DNA from: Butyricicoccus pullicaecorum DSM 23266
Lineage (GTDB): Bacteria > Bacillota > Clostridia > Oscillospirales > Butyricicoccaceae
Direction of reading: 5' to 3'
Assembly (NCBI RefSeq): GCF_900167005.1
Contig: NZ_FUXW01000019.1
Location: 1 to 42,710 of the forward strand
DNA length: 42,710 nt
The translations under genes were made by a program, and so were the position numbers. Below are positions 17,301 to 25,914 of this stretch, piece after piece. The notes under the pieces were generated by a model, which worked only from the letters and a program-made list of their open reading frames with translations, did not search any database and was not told the origin of the DNA. How positions within the stretch are numbered: position 1 is the first letter of the stretch; each line of letters starts with the position of its first letter.

Positions 17301-18760
17301 GTTCCCGTGCCCAATCCATAATTCATCACATAGCGTCGGTCCAGCCAATCAATGAATTTACGGTTCTGATCGGAATTTTCCTTACGGATACGCTCAAAAT
17401 CAACGGTATTCCCATCGATTTCTACCGTACCGTTCACCGTAAACGTACTCGAATACAGCAAATACAGGGTATCGCCGTCATGCAGCCTCGTGACCGCGCC
17501 CGAACCCATATAGTCAAGCTGTTCAATCTCTGTGTCCGGCTGTGTTCCCTCCGCTCGCATGACTGCCGCGCTGCTGAGCACATAGTCCGTTCCGATCTGT
17601 TCACCAGAAACAGTATCACGCGCCGAAAAACGAATATTGGCGCTCTGGCCTGCAAACTGAATGGAAAAACTCTGATCGGCAAGATAGGTTCCGTCTCTGT
17701 AAACTTTGACCGTTGCTGTGCCCTGCGTTGCGGCATCCGGTTCTATGGGTTCAGGTGTCTCTGCAACCACATAGTCACTTGCACCGCCTTCATTTACCGG
17801 CAAATCAGGTGCTTCTTCCCACTGTGCTGTAAAAGTGACTCCATGACTGAGCGAGAAGATTTCCCCTTGCTGATATGTCGTTCCTGTCTCGAGCTTCCAT
17901 CCCGTAAACCGGTAACCCTTTGGCGCTGTAAATGCACAATCTTCCAGCGAACGAATGTGATACGTTGGAGAAGTCAAAACTTCATCAATATATGTATCCT
18001 CGGCATCATCCGGCTGGAAAACCGGTGCATTTCGATGATATATCACGTCAACTGGTATGTTGCTGACATATCCATCCACATGATAGCCATCATCCAGTTT
18101 CTTAATCGCATACCACACAATCGTCTGTTCCGGTTGCAGTCCTGCCTTTTGGTACAGGGCGTCCATAATCTGACGAGCCGGTTCACGGATCATGGTCTCC
18201 TGCATGGTGGTATTCTCTTCGCCCAATGCGAAATATTCATCTCCCACATTCGGCACTCTTCGATAGCCTTCCACCGTCAAAAATCCCGGCAAGCCAGTCT
18301 GCTCCGTATATGTATCATTTCCAACCGCTATCGTATCGCTGGCGTTCGGATAGTAGTTAAACTGTCCTTGATCGCCGCTGCTTCCCGGTTGAATTCCTGC
18401 CGCTTTTAAAATAAAAAACTTAGCACGGGGCTCTGTCACGGTAACACGCCATTTTTCTTCGCTCCAGCTACTAAAAATAGTCGTACGATAACGATGCGTG
18501 ACCGTTGTCTCACCAAGCTTATGTCCGGTTACCGAAGCAGACTTTCCGCCCCAATTCATCACAGCCTCGGCGATATCGGGATTTTCTGACGCCCATTCAT
18601 GGTATACAACCCAGTTTCCGCTCTGCGCAATGATGTCCTTTGTTTCTCCAAGCTGGACTTCACTCGTTCCAGCGTCATAAGCTGCGCATGCCTGTATCGG
18701 CATACCGGTTACCAGCATAATAAACATCGTTATACTTGCAAGTAATCGTTTTAGATGCAA
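14321..18760 (-). CDS. giant SLH-domain surface protein (about 1,479 aa), TTG start
   Basis: The start is taken as TTG 18760, because AAAGGAGG lies 7 nt upstream and the signal peptide then begins MHLKRLLASITMFIMLVTG and is cut near ACAAYD. Only longer frames starting inside the ribosome site exist upstream. The extracellular part is beta-rich, with SHIRT/InlB-like modules (for example GYRFTGWKLETGTTYQQGE near 300) and four recurring acidic loops: ADHNGDLVPD, PDHNHDGIAD, ADSNRNGIPD and ADRNADGIAD, which look like calcium-binding DxNxDGxxD loops. The C-terminus has a Gly/Asp/Lys linker and three SLH domains (about 1,245-1,460; ITRAEVATIFFRLL, GYEDGRFRPNAKITRAEFAAI). It lies 116 nt upstream of the interrupted SLH gene on the same strand. 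Probably a wall-attached adhesin; the ligand is unknown. Confidence 0.9.
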   Translation of the reverse strand: MHLKRLLASITMFIMLVTGMPIQACAAYDAGTSEVQLGETKDIIAQSGNWVVYHEWASENPDIAEAVMNWGGKSASVTGHKLGETTVTHRYRTTIFSSWSEEKWRVTVTEPRAKFFILKAAGIQPGSSGDQGQFNYYPNASDTIAVGNDTYTEQTGLPGFLTVEGYRRVPNVGDEYFALGEENTTMQETMIREPARQIMDALYQKAGLQPEQTIVWYAIKKLDDGYHVDGYVSNIPVDVIYHRNAPVFQPDDAEDTYIDEVLTSPTYHIRSLEDCAFTAPKGYRFTGWKLETGTTYQQGEIFSLSHGVTFTAQWEEAPDLPVNEGGASDYVVAETPEPIEPDAATQGTATVKVYRDGTYLADQSFSIQFAGQSANIRFSARDTVSGEQIGTDYVLSSAAVMRAEGTQPDTEIEQLDYMGSGAVTRLHDGDTLYLLYSSTFTVNGTVEIDGNTVDFERIRKENSDQNRKFIDWLDRRYVMNYGLGTGTAAIVYGGDPADSRLIAKDTQPPFDTDVDLGSGQLLTEVTIGSKTYTLEEKKLQIRSGDSYETVLSGAEEEHIDLDQSDYLKKRSGDLRVIETAMAHDFVFDLKIQARPKAETFTLYAGFADDGAGLSAQQLDEYAKDGVHIQPGWEQLDLVKGQPHSVEWIAPDGYVITGYQENATAQVTSLLHDNQGVARFRYDTTGTDETTVHITAYLAADHNGDLVPDVAQVRFTYQSADLSKGSLIGNMDEYVNKQDGTAHPHAIPQPVAQPGYVFAYWQTDDLTDPDIAMGTFRATAYTKDTVFTAHFVPDHNHDGIADGRQVFVRYVSADTECGTVQGTDQVINLGEAAPWIQVQTVPAEAQAKDSYVFDHWTVDYGDRTLSDGQVLGVQTFDRVAGGTVITFTAHFRPEQVYQLTFQTAYGTIAGGSQFVMDVQERALEPGHAYVPRLPVNVVIDAPENMVFLHWSQEDPQDKVYRESEEAIPEACNVVFFDSRMTQTLYAVWAADSNRNGIPDTKEARYRVTYAWSGQPAQAQLPQDSKTYLAGAMVTLDTRYRARTVIRAEKDSVPGIYTFSGWDGIGEREEQIKMPAHDLVLQGSWQFEADRNADGIADTRQIVIRYLCREDAYGKVEQSEQILTYTPEEIAAAGRGELPERQLAARAIAGENGRFQGWSSDGLGKQLWPNGEVLDIPVKLGVDQLGQTVTVTAHFTARTGGGARHPEANDAGKDGNDGKEDKTEIDKEVADIPDDVAAHGVAARTLWLNTKDHYAYLIGYAEDGTVRPNASITRAEVATIFFRLLTDEARDQFWMTSNSFSDVSPKDWYNNAISTMVNLGVICGYEDGRFRPNAKITRAEFAAIATRFMNGEDTAAQDLFADIMHHWACRDINIVAAAGWVHGYENNVFAPDLAMTRAEVATVINNMLGRKPHADYMLDGMTKWPDNPRNAWYYEAIQEATNSHDYTMTDDHEVWTALRDNIDWAAAERDWTNRHRAGSGG

Positions 18761-18792
18761 AAAATATTCCTCCTTTAAGGCCAACTTTTCAT

Positions 18793-19926
18793 TTATCTGT
18801 CATTTTTCTTATGTTCTGCAATCATTTCTGCATAATAGGCTTGTTTTTGTGCCTTGACCTTCCCGGCACAAACCGGACAGCCGCATCGCTTCCCTCCCGT
18901 TCGTGAAGCAATACTTGCGCACCAGACATGTCCTTGCTCACAAATCCACCAGACCTTTTTCTTGCTGCCATGGGTCACATCATACGGCGTGAGCGTTCCA
19001 TTCAAGGTTGGATGCCACTGGGCTGCAATCTCTGGCATACAGGTAAACAAGTCGTTAAACCCTTTGAGCACTTTGCGGCCCGCACAATAGGGACAGCCAC
19101 AGGCGGCATGGGTTCGAGTACGCACGGGTGTCTTCCAGGAATGCCCCTTTTCACATCGCCACCAGACACAGCGGTTGCTGTATCGCGTCACCATTTCTGG
19201 TGTCAGCGGTGCGTTCTTTTCCATGTCCCACTGTGCAGCGATTTTGGGAAACTGGCTTGCCAGGTCATTTTCTCCCGGCACAACTTTTTTCCCGGCACAG
19301 ACCGGACATCCGGCACCGCTATGTGCACGTGAAACGACAATTGCCTGCCAAGCATGGCCATGGGCGCACTGCCACCACACCTTTCTTCGCGACCCTGCAA
19401 CCACATCAAAGGGTGTCAGCGTCCCATTCTTGGACGGATGCCACTGGGCAGCCAATGCGGGATGGGTGACCGCCAAACTGTTTTCTGATGGTATGATCTT
19501 GCGATTGGAACAAACCGGACAGCCGCATCCCTGCACCCGTGACTTCACCATTGTCCGCCAGACATGACCATGCTTGCAAATCCACCACACCTTTTTCCGG
19601 CTGCCCGGCAATACATGCTCAGGACGTAAATCTCCGTTTCGCTCGCTATGCCATTCGGCTGCAATATGCGGATACAGTGTTTTCAGATCATTTTCTCCCG
19701 GCTACGGGCGCTGGTGGCTGCAATAGGGACAGCCGCTGTGATTGGCGGTACGAATTGTCACCATCGCCTGCCAGACATGACCGTGCGCACACCTCCACCA
19801 GACCTTTTTCTTACTGCCATAACTTAAATCTTTGGGTGTCAGCGGTGCATTCCGCTCAGCGTCCCATTCTTGCAGCAAAGTCTGCTGTCCGGTTCGGATA
19901 CAGAAATCATACAGTGTTTCCCGCAA
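18793..19926 (-). pseudogene. tandem zinc-ribbon protein (DUF4379-like), interrupted by in-frame TAG
   Basis: The frame starts at TTG 19926 behind GGAGGGG and continues to 18793, broken by one TAG at 19705-19703. Five ribbons of about 62 aa are visible, each with VWW-x-C-x2-GH-x-W followed about 20 residues later by GCPxC, and spacers like AAQWHPxxNGTLTPxDV. These are the Cys, His, Cys, Cys ligands of the probable zinc-ribbon family (Pfam DUF4379). The stop falls between the first ribbon (GCPYCSHQRP) and PGENDL, where sister repeats have an ordinary residue. Internal starts could give a four-ribbon protein of 272 aa or less. Function of the family is unknown; nucleic-acid binding is a guess. 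The SLH gene begins only 33 nt downstream. Confidence 0.85.
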
Positions 19927-19997
19927 AGTTCTCCCCTCCTTCCATGTCCTGAAATCGGTAAATTTCCCGCTCTTGGGTATTTTTTCTTATAAAAAAA

Positions 19998-20021
19998 GAG
20001 GCTGACCGATAGATCAGCCTC
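19998..20021 (-). terminator. terminator of the PAS-GGDEF gene
   Basis: GAGGCTGA and TCAGCCTC form an 8-bp stem with an 8-nt loop, followed by TTTTTTT in the minus-strand transcript. It ends the transcript coming from the GGDEF gene 120 nt upstream, so the zinc-ribbon gene probably has its own promoter. Confidence 0.85.
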
Positions 20022-20141
20022 CTTTCCCAGAAAACCAACGATATGCCTGTTCTGTTTACAGTATCAGATGATTTGTGCCGTCTTTTCTCAATCTCCTTAT
20101 GAACTTCGGTGTTTCTTTGATGATTGACCTCTCTCTGCTGG

Positions 20142-23100
20142 TCAGTTGCCGCGTTCCAGCTCGTCGATTGTCAACTCTCCCCAACTATAATTGACCATGT
20201 ACGCCCCTTTGAAAAGATGTGCATATTCCGGTTTTCTGGACAGGTAATTGTAGAGATCACACCGCACTTTTGTCGTATTCAAACGCCGCATGCCCTTTTT
20301 GGGCTCAATCAGGTCTTCCAGATGATACTCTTTCAGGGTATTTCTGAGAATCATAACGATCTTTCTCACACGAGCCAGCGTCACTTTATTGACCGATTCA
20401 TCTTCCCACAAGCAGGATATGATGTCGCCCTGAGACACATAAGCACCCCGTCGATCAACGAGCAGTGCAAGCAGTTCTTTTGCTTTGGCATTATGGATTA
20501 ACAGCGCTTCTCCGTTGACGAAAACTTCAAAATAGCCAAATGTACGAATGTATACGCCGTCATTGACAAAGATCGGCTGCTCAATCGGTGTAATCACCGA
20601 GCGCTCGGCGATCTCCTGCATGGACTCATCGTAAATTACATACTTGTTTCTGCCGGTTACCTTGGCCTGATACAGTGCACGATCGGCTTTTTCATACAGC
20701 GTTTGAAAGTCCTTGCCATCTCGCGGGAACAATGCAACGCCCGCACTGATCGACACCTTAACGCCCTGCTGCAATTCTCTGTACACCGCTGCAATCATAA
20801 TCCGAAAATGCTCTTTGGCCATCGTAATATCCGATACGTCGTTGACATAAATCGCAAATTCGTCTTCACCGATGCGCGCGACCATATCTTCCTTATCGAC
20901 CACAACTTTCAATGTCTGCGCAATGTCTTTTAACGCAGTATCTCCATACACATGACCCAATGTATGGTTGACCTTTCCAAAACCATCAACATCCAGCAGA
21001 ATCATCGCACGATTGAGCCCGCCTTCCGGCGAACTGCACCGCTCGGTCACGTAATCTATAAACGCTGTGCGATTATACGCTCCCGTTACCAGATCCAGTC
21101 GTGCCATTTCCAGCAGCCGAATCTCAGAACGCTTCTCTTCATTGATATCCAGACAGGAAATCCAGACATTGGTCGATGATGTATAGGGGTCTTTCAAAAT
21201 CTGATAAAACGCTCGAATCCAGATTGTCTCCCCATCATGGTAGGCAATCTGAAATTCTTTCGTTCCATAACTCTGATTTTTCTCAAACCCTTCCAGAAGA
21301 TTCTCACGCGAAAAACATTCCATGAACATCTCGCGGTATTTCGGCAAGATGTCCTGACACATTCTCTCTGTCGCTTTGGTATAAGAAGTCGTGAAGTCTT
21401 TGAAATACCGTTCGGGAATCTGTCCCTCATACCCTTCAAAGGTATCCAAGGTCAGGTTATATTCCAGATTAAACAGAATTTCCTTGGTGCCCTGACGAGT
21501 ATAATTCTGGAAGCGCATAGAAGCAAGTTCGCTCTGCCGCTTGTTGGTCACATCCTCACAGAAAATGATCGCGTAAAGCGGGGTGTGGTCTTCTGCGAAA
21601 ACGGTCGCATAGGTGCAGTGATACCAAGCCCATCCGCCATCCGGCAGACGTACTTTGAAATGTTTCGTGTCGCGCGGCGTGCCATAGCGCAAGCGCTGGA
21701 AGAACGCTCTCGCTTGTGCGATGCTCTCTTCTGCAATGTACTGCTCGGTAATCAGCTGGCGCGAACGATGCGCATGCGTAATACGGGAAAATGCCTGTTT
21801 AGACACCGGACTAATCGGAATCAGCACATCGGTATCAAAATCATACTTTAAAATGAGTTTGGTGGAGGTTTCTACGATGATTCCCAGCAGCTGCTCAGAT
21901 TCCTGAAGCGCCTTAAACTCGATATCCTGCTGTTTTTGCTTCGTAATATCGGAAAACGAAATCACCGCAGACACCGGCTCGTTCTTCTCGTTGAAAATGA
22001 CCGTTGCAATACCCAAAAACCACCAGTATCGGCCAAATCCTTTGGACTTGACTTCCACCGAGCAGTTCTCACCGCGCATAATCTTTTCGTAGAACTCCAG
22101 ATAATCCGCGACGCTCTCCGGCTGGATGCAGCCGTTATCTACCAGATAATACGGCATATTTTCCATCTTACCAGGAATATTGTGTCGCTTTGCGATCTCA
22201 TCGGGAATGTAAATCGTGCCGTCCTGGATGTTTAATCGCATCAGGATATCTTTGCTGTGCGTCACTGCAATGCGATACTCTTCTTCCCGAATGCGCAGCT
22301 TGGTCTCGGCTTCCTTGAGGTTGCTGATATCCACAAAGACCAGCAGATAGGCACTCTTGGAAAAATCACTCAGTCGTTTGCCAATACCTTTGACCCACAA
22401 ATAGGTTCCATCGCCCATGTGCAGCCGGAACTCGATCTCGTATTTATCAGGCAGTTCCTCCCTGCACCATTGAGCAATGTCCTGAATAATACGCGCAGTC
22501 TACCGGATGAATGATATCCTCGTAGGAAAATGGCTGATCTTCCTCCGGGAACAAGCGCCGCAGCAGTTATTTGATATTCTCCGAAGCATACAGCGGTCGC
22601 TGGTCAAGCCCTACTTCCTTGACGATCATTCCAAAAAAGAGAGATTCGTTCAGCCGCTCCAAACAATAATTTTGCAGGTACAGCGCCTGCTCGGCGCGCT
22701 TGATCTGCGAGATATCCAAGAACGCTGCCTCTGCGGTTAGGCCATCTGCACAGCGTTCGGTCACCCGCACAGTCATCTGCATCCATGCATGTTCTTCTCC
22801 GCGCACAATCCGAAATTCACAGTGTGTCGTGTCCGCATCGCCAAGCAGACTGCCCATCGCCTGTGCAATGCAGGCACGGTCCTGGCTGTATACGATCGAC
22901 TTCATCCAATCCATGTCTGCGCGCTGCCATTGCGCAATCGGATACCCCGTGATTGCACACAGAGGCGGGTTGCAAAACAATGTATGCAGCGCACGTGTAC
23001 TGCGCTCATATCGGCATCGTAATATGCCTAAGGGAATATCCTCGGCAAGTTTTAGGAAAATATTCTCATCTGTTGCGTTCGCGCACTGTGCGGACTGCGC

Positions 23101-23463
23101 AGCCGGTGCTGTATCTTTCATTTGCACGCATTCGCATACAACCAGCCTCCGTCCACCGTCTTCCCGCAGCTGCTGGTTTGTCATTCGATAATACGCAAAT
23201 GTACCGTCTTTGCACCGCAGCCGTCCCGTCCAGTCTTCTGGACATGCAGGTATTTTTACAAATGCCTGAAATGCCGCGATGTCATCCGGATGTATGGAGA
23301 ATAACAGAAAGCTTCCTGCACAGTACTGGAAATCAGCAAAGCTGTCATAGCCCAGTTCTTTGGCCAGAAATTCATCCATAAACGCAAGCTCGAATCCCTG
23401 ATTGTTACAAAACTCAACCCGAGCGCAAGTCTGAACCGGATATATCTTCTCTTGATGCGTCAT
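20142..23463 (-). pseudogene. multi-PAS diguanylate cyclase with C-terminal winged-helix DNA-binding domain, broken by TAA and a frameshift
   Basis: Codons from ATG 23463 (GGAGG 8 nt upstream) run to TAA at 22569-22567 after ASENIK. The same frame then reads LLRRLFPEEDQPFSYEDIIHP, and near 22491-22497 the reading frame shifts (CARIIQDIAQWC in the new frame) into the long downstream stretch ending at 20142. Repaired, the protein is about 1,100 aa: several PAS domains, a GGDEF domain (LDVDGFGKVNHTLGH) whose signature reads RIGEDEF instead of RxGGDEF, and a C-terminal ~120-aa OmpR/SARP-like winged helix (FGYFEVFVNGEALLIHNAKA...). It would sense a signal and bind DNA, possibly without cyclase activity. 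The downstream part alone could still be translated from an internal start near 22418, but no good ribosome site was seen. Confidence 0.82.
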
Positions 23464-23853
23464 GAAAAACGCCTCCTCACAATATCTTCAACAGATTCGG
23501 TCTATTTTCATAGGTCGCGTCCATTCTCTTTCTATCCCAATTATAGTGCATCGTGTGACAAAAAGAAAATTTATCTGTTGACCGCTCACCCTTGCCAGTC
23601 TCTGCGTATATGCATGTTCCGTTGCTTTTTTAACCTGCATTTTAATGTATGCGCAACTCGGTTTCCTCAAGTGGCAGAAGATTGCTCTCATTATAGGCGG
23701 TTACGTGTTCCGTTCGAACCGTTAAAGCGTTCCGCAAGCGTTCCTAAATAAAATATTTTCTTTTTTATCCAGTTTTTATCATTTATATAGGTTTAGTATT
23801 TAATGCTATTCTTATCTGTCACATGAAAATACCCTTTCTCGGTCTTCTCCACA
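23464..23853. other. AT-rich intergenic region with a -10 box for the PAS-GGDEF gene
   Basis: A perfect TATAAT on the minus strand at 23545-23540 could be the -10 of the PAS-GGDEF gene; the -35 is poor. The remaining sequence is AT-rich and holds no gene that I can support. Confidence 0.4.
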
Positions 23854-23883
23854 TTGACAGAGTCCCAGAACAAGCTGTATGAT
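23854..23883 (+). promoter_or_regulatory. sigma-A promoter of the SGNH hydrolase/rhodanese operon
   Basis: TTGACA at 23854-23859 and TATGAT at 23878-23883 are separated by 18 nt. The start codon at 23940 lies about 50 nt beyond, with AAAGGAG in front. No operator or hairpin is evident. Confidence 0.8.
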
Positions 23884-23939
23884 AAACACACAAACTTGTC
23901 TCACTAACGAGATTTATAGAACATGAAAGGAGCCGCAGC

Positions 23940-24473
23940 ATGAAAGTCATCTGCTTTGGCGATTCCAATACCTTTGGCTACGATCCCCGTTCCTGGTTCG
24001 GTGGCCGTTATACGCCTGACAGCCGTTGGGTGGATATTCTGGCTGCTGAAACCGGATGGACGGTCTACAACATGGGCGAGAACGGTCGGGAAATTCCGCA
24101 TGAGACGCCCGACTTTCCCGCAGACACCGATCTGCTCATCCTCATGTTGGGTACGAATGATTTACTTCAGGGGCGCAGTCCGAAAGAAGCTTCGGAAAAG
24201 CTGATGCGGTTTCTCTCCGGTCTGACGCTTGACCCCAAGCAGGTCTTACTGATTGCACCACCGTCTCTGGCTCTGGGAGAATGGGTCAGCTCGCAGCAGC
24301 TCATTGATAATTCCAAGGTATTTGCCCAATACTGTCACGATCTCGCACAGCAGTTTGGCATGAGTTTTGCCGATGCCGGAAAGTGGAACATTCCCCTTGC
24401 CTATGACGGCGTGCATTTCACCGAACAGGGACACAAAATCTTTGCATCCAACCTTCTGGGGGTACTCAAATGA
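23940..24473 (+). CDS. SGNH/GDSL-family hydrolase
   Basis: The 177-aa protein has the SGNH blocks: block I FGDSNTFGY with the nucleophile Ser9, a Gly/Asn region (YNMGENGREIP), block III LMLGTNDL, and block V DGVHFTEQGH with the catalytic Asp and His. These enzymes hydrolyse esters, including acetyl groups on sugars, lysophospholipids and acyl-thioesters. There is no signal peptide, so it acts in the cytosol. The next gene starts within its stop (ATGA overlap), so the two are translated together. The natural substrate cannot be told. Confidence 0.93.
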   Translation: MKVICFGDSNTFGYDPRSWFGGRYTPDSRWVDILAAETGWTVYNMGENGREIPHETPDFPADTDLLILMLGTNDLLQGRSPKEASEKLMRFLSGLTLDPKQVLLIAPPSLALGEWVSSQQLIDNSKVFAQYCHDLAQQFGMSFADAGKWNIPLAYDGVHFTEQGHKIFASNLLGVLK

Positions 24474-24853
24474 AGCGAATTCTACCCCTGTTTTTCTTTC
24501 TCCTGTTGCTGTTTACCGGCTGCGGCGGCAGCGCAGCAGACAATTCCTACCAACAGATCACCCAAGAGAAAGCCAAGGAAATGATGGACACGCAAGAGGT
24601 CATTGTCCTCGACGTACGGGAACAGAACGAATATGACAGCGGTCACATTCCCGGTGCTGTCCTGCTTCCCGTGGGAACCATTGACGAGGACACTGCTGCC
24701 GCTGTGATTCCCGAAAAGGACTCTACGGTTTTGGTGTACTGCCGCAGCGGAAACCGCAGCAAAACTGCGTCCTCTGCGTTGGCCGAACTTGGTTATACCA
24801 ACATCTATGAATTTGGCGGTATCAATTCCTGGCCTTATGAGACGGAATCTTAA
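24470..24853 (+). CDS. rhodanese-domain lipoprotein
   Basis: The 127-aa protein opens with a lipoprotein signal (MKRILPLFFFLLLLFTGCGG; lipobox FTG-Cys at residue 18), followed by a single rhodanese domain: VIVLDVREQNEYDSGHIPGA and the active-site loop VYCRSGNRS with its catalytic Cys. It should be anchored on the outer face of the membrane and handle sulfane sulfur or act in thiol redox chemistry. It overlaps the SGNH hydrolase gene by 4 nt and ends at a strong terminator. Similar exported rhodaneses are widespread in Clostridia. Confidence 0.93.
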   Translation: MKRILPLFFFLLLLFTGCGGSAADNSYQQITQEKAKEMMDTQEVIVLDVREQNEYDSGHIPGAVLLPVGTIDEDTAAAVIPEKDSTVLVYCRSGNRSKTASSALAELGYTNIYEFGGINSWPYETES

Positions 24854-24875
24854 AATATTGCCTGATTACGGAAAA

Positions 24876-24913
24876 CTCCCTCTGAAACCTAAAATTTCAG
24901 AGGGAGCCTTTTT
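24876..24913 (+). terminator. terminator of the SGNH/rhodanese operon
   Basis: CTCCCTCTGAAA pairs perfectly with TTTCAGAGGGAG around a 7-nt loop and is followed by CCTTTTTT. It is 22 nt after the rhodanese stop. The convergent acetyltransferase gene ends 38 nt further on. Confidence 0.93.
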
Positions 24914-24950
24914 TATGTCCTAGAAAGTTTTGAGATTAGGCAAGGCGTCT

Positions 24951-25574
24951 TTACTTGATTTGATCGATTTGTCCGGACTGAATCGCATCTAAATGCGCGG
25001 CAATGCGTTCCTCCGTCCAATCCCACCACCGCAATGCAAGCAAATCCGCAATGGTATCGTCAGGGAATCGCTTGCGAATCGGCTTTGCCGGGACACCGCC
25101 AACGATGGTATAGGGCGGAACATCCTTTGTCACAACCGCTCGGGTTCCAATGATGGCCCCGTCTCCAATGGTCACACCGGCCAAGATAACCGCCTCATAT
25201 CCAATCCACACGTCGTTTCCAATCACAATATCTCCCTTATGATCCCAAGCTCTGGCTACCTGCGCCCGCTCGAGTCCCCATTCTTCAAAGAAAATCGGGA
25301 ACGGGTAGGTAGAAAGTGAGGTCAGGCTGTGATTGGCACTATTAAAAAGAAATTTAGCGCCGCAGGCAATGGAACAGAATTTGCCGATGATCAAACGATC
25401 GCCATTGATGGGATAATGATATAAAACATTATTCTTTTCAAATTCCGTCGGGTCATTTACAAAATCATTGTACATGGTATAGTCGCCAACGATAATATTC
25501 GGATTGGTTACAACTTGATTCAGATAAACGGTCTGGTCATCTCCCGTGCGGGGATAAATTTTTGCTTTGTTCAT
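24951..25574 (-). CDS. Vat/CatB-like xenobiotic O-acetyltransferase
   Basis: The 207-aa protein is a left-handed beta-helix (hexapeptide repeat) acetyltransferase of the Vat/xenobiotic acyltransferase family. The catalytic His is His82 in [16 protein letters not shown], the same number as in VatD. The coil shows hexapeptide repeats ([32 protein letters not shown]) and the C-terminus has [11 protein letters not shown]. Vat enzymes inactivate streptogramin A by acetylation using acetyl-CoA, but many relatives have other or unknown substrates, so resistance is not proven. AGGAGG precedes the ATG. The leader holds a nested hairpin (25616-25680). Confidence 0.92.
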   Translation of the reverse strand: MNKAKIYPRTGDDQTVYLNQVVTNPNIIVGDYTMYNDFVNDPTEFEKNNVLYHYPINGDRLIIGKFCSIACGAKFLFNSANHSLTSLSTYPFPIFFEEWGLERAQVARAWDHKGDIVIGNDVWIGYEAVILAGVTIGDGAIIGTRAVVTKDVPPYTIVGGVPAKPIRKRFPDDTIADLLALRWWDWTEERIAAHLDAIQSGQIDQIK

Positions 25575-25615
25575 GTTTCAGTCCTCCTTGACTGGATGGT
25601 TTGGAAAAATCACAT

Positions 25616-25680
25616 GATGACATAACAAAAGGCCGCAAACAAACATTGTCTGCGGCCTTACATACAAATTTCATGTCATC
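25616..25680 (-). promoter_or_regulatory. nested hairpin in the leader of the acetyltransferase gene
   Basis: An inner stem AAGGCCGCA/TGCGGCCTT (25629-25637 with 25651-25659) is enclosed by an outer pair GATGACAT/ATGTCATC at 25616-25623 and 25673-25680. In the minus-strand RNA the inner stem is followed by TTTTG, so it may act as a terminator or attenuator 55 nt before the start codon. It could also simply end transcription from the histidine-kinase operon, whose stop is 235 nt upstream. Confidence 0.5.
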
Positions 25681-25739
25681 AACCTGTAAAATGGGTATAG
25701 AAAACCAAGGCAGCCTGATTCTGCCCTGCGCTTCTGGTG

Positions 25740-25832
25740 TTACAGATCAAATTTTCCAAACGGCTCCGCACAATGTTTCATGGTATCAACTTGTGTGGAG
25801 CCCAAAGCAATGCAAATTTTCCCGAATTGCAC
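25740..25832 (-). other. 30-codon open frame before the acetyltransferase leader (uncertain)
   Basis: Between the histidine kinase stop and the acetyltransferase leader a GTG at 25832 behind GAGGTG opens 30 codons reading MQFGKICIALGSTQVDTMKH, then CAEPFGKFDL. The composition is protein-like. It could be a remnant or a leader peptide; I do not recognise it. The rest of 25575-25914 holds no gene that I can support. Confidence 0.25.
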
Positions 25833-25914
25833 GGTGCTCACCTCGCTTTGCTGTCACCATTACTATAACCAATCTGCTCCCCTGTGTCAATGGTGCCCTA
25901 TGCTCGATGCACGG

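Noticed and set aside
12132-19705. TAG as a sense codon (recoded stop) in this organism
   Set aside because: Intact genes at 3486 and 30347 end with TAG in normal context, and one of the breaks is TAA plus a frameshift.
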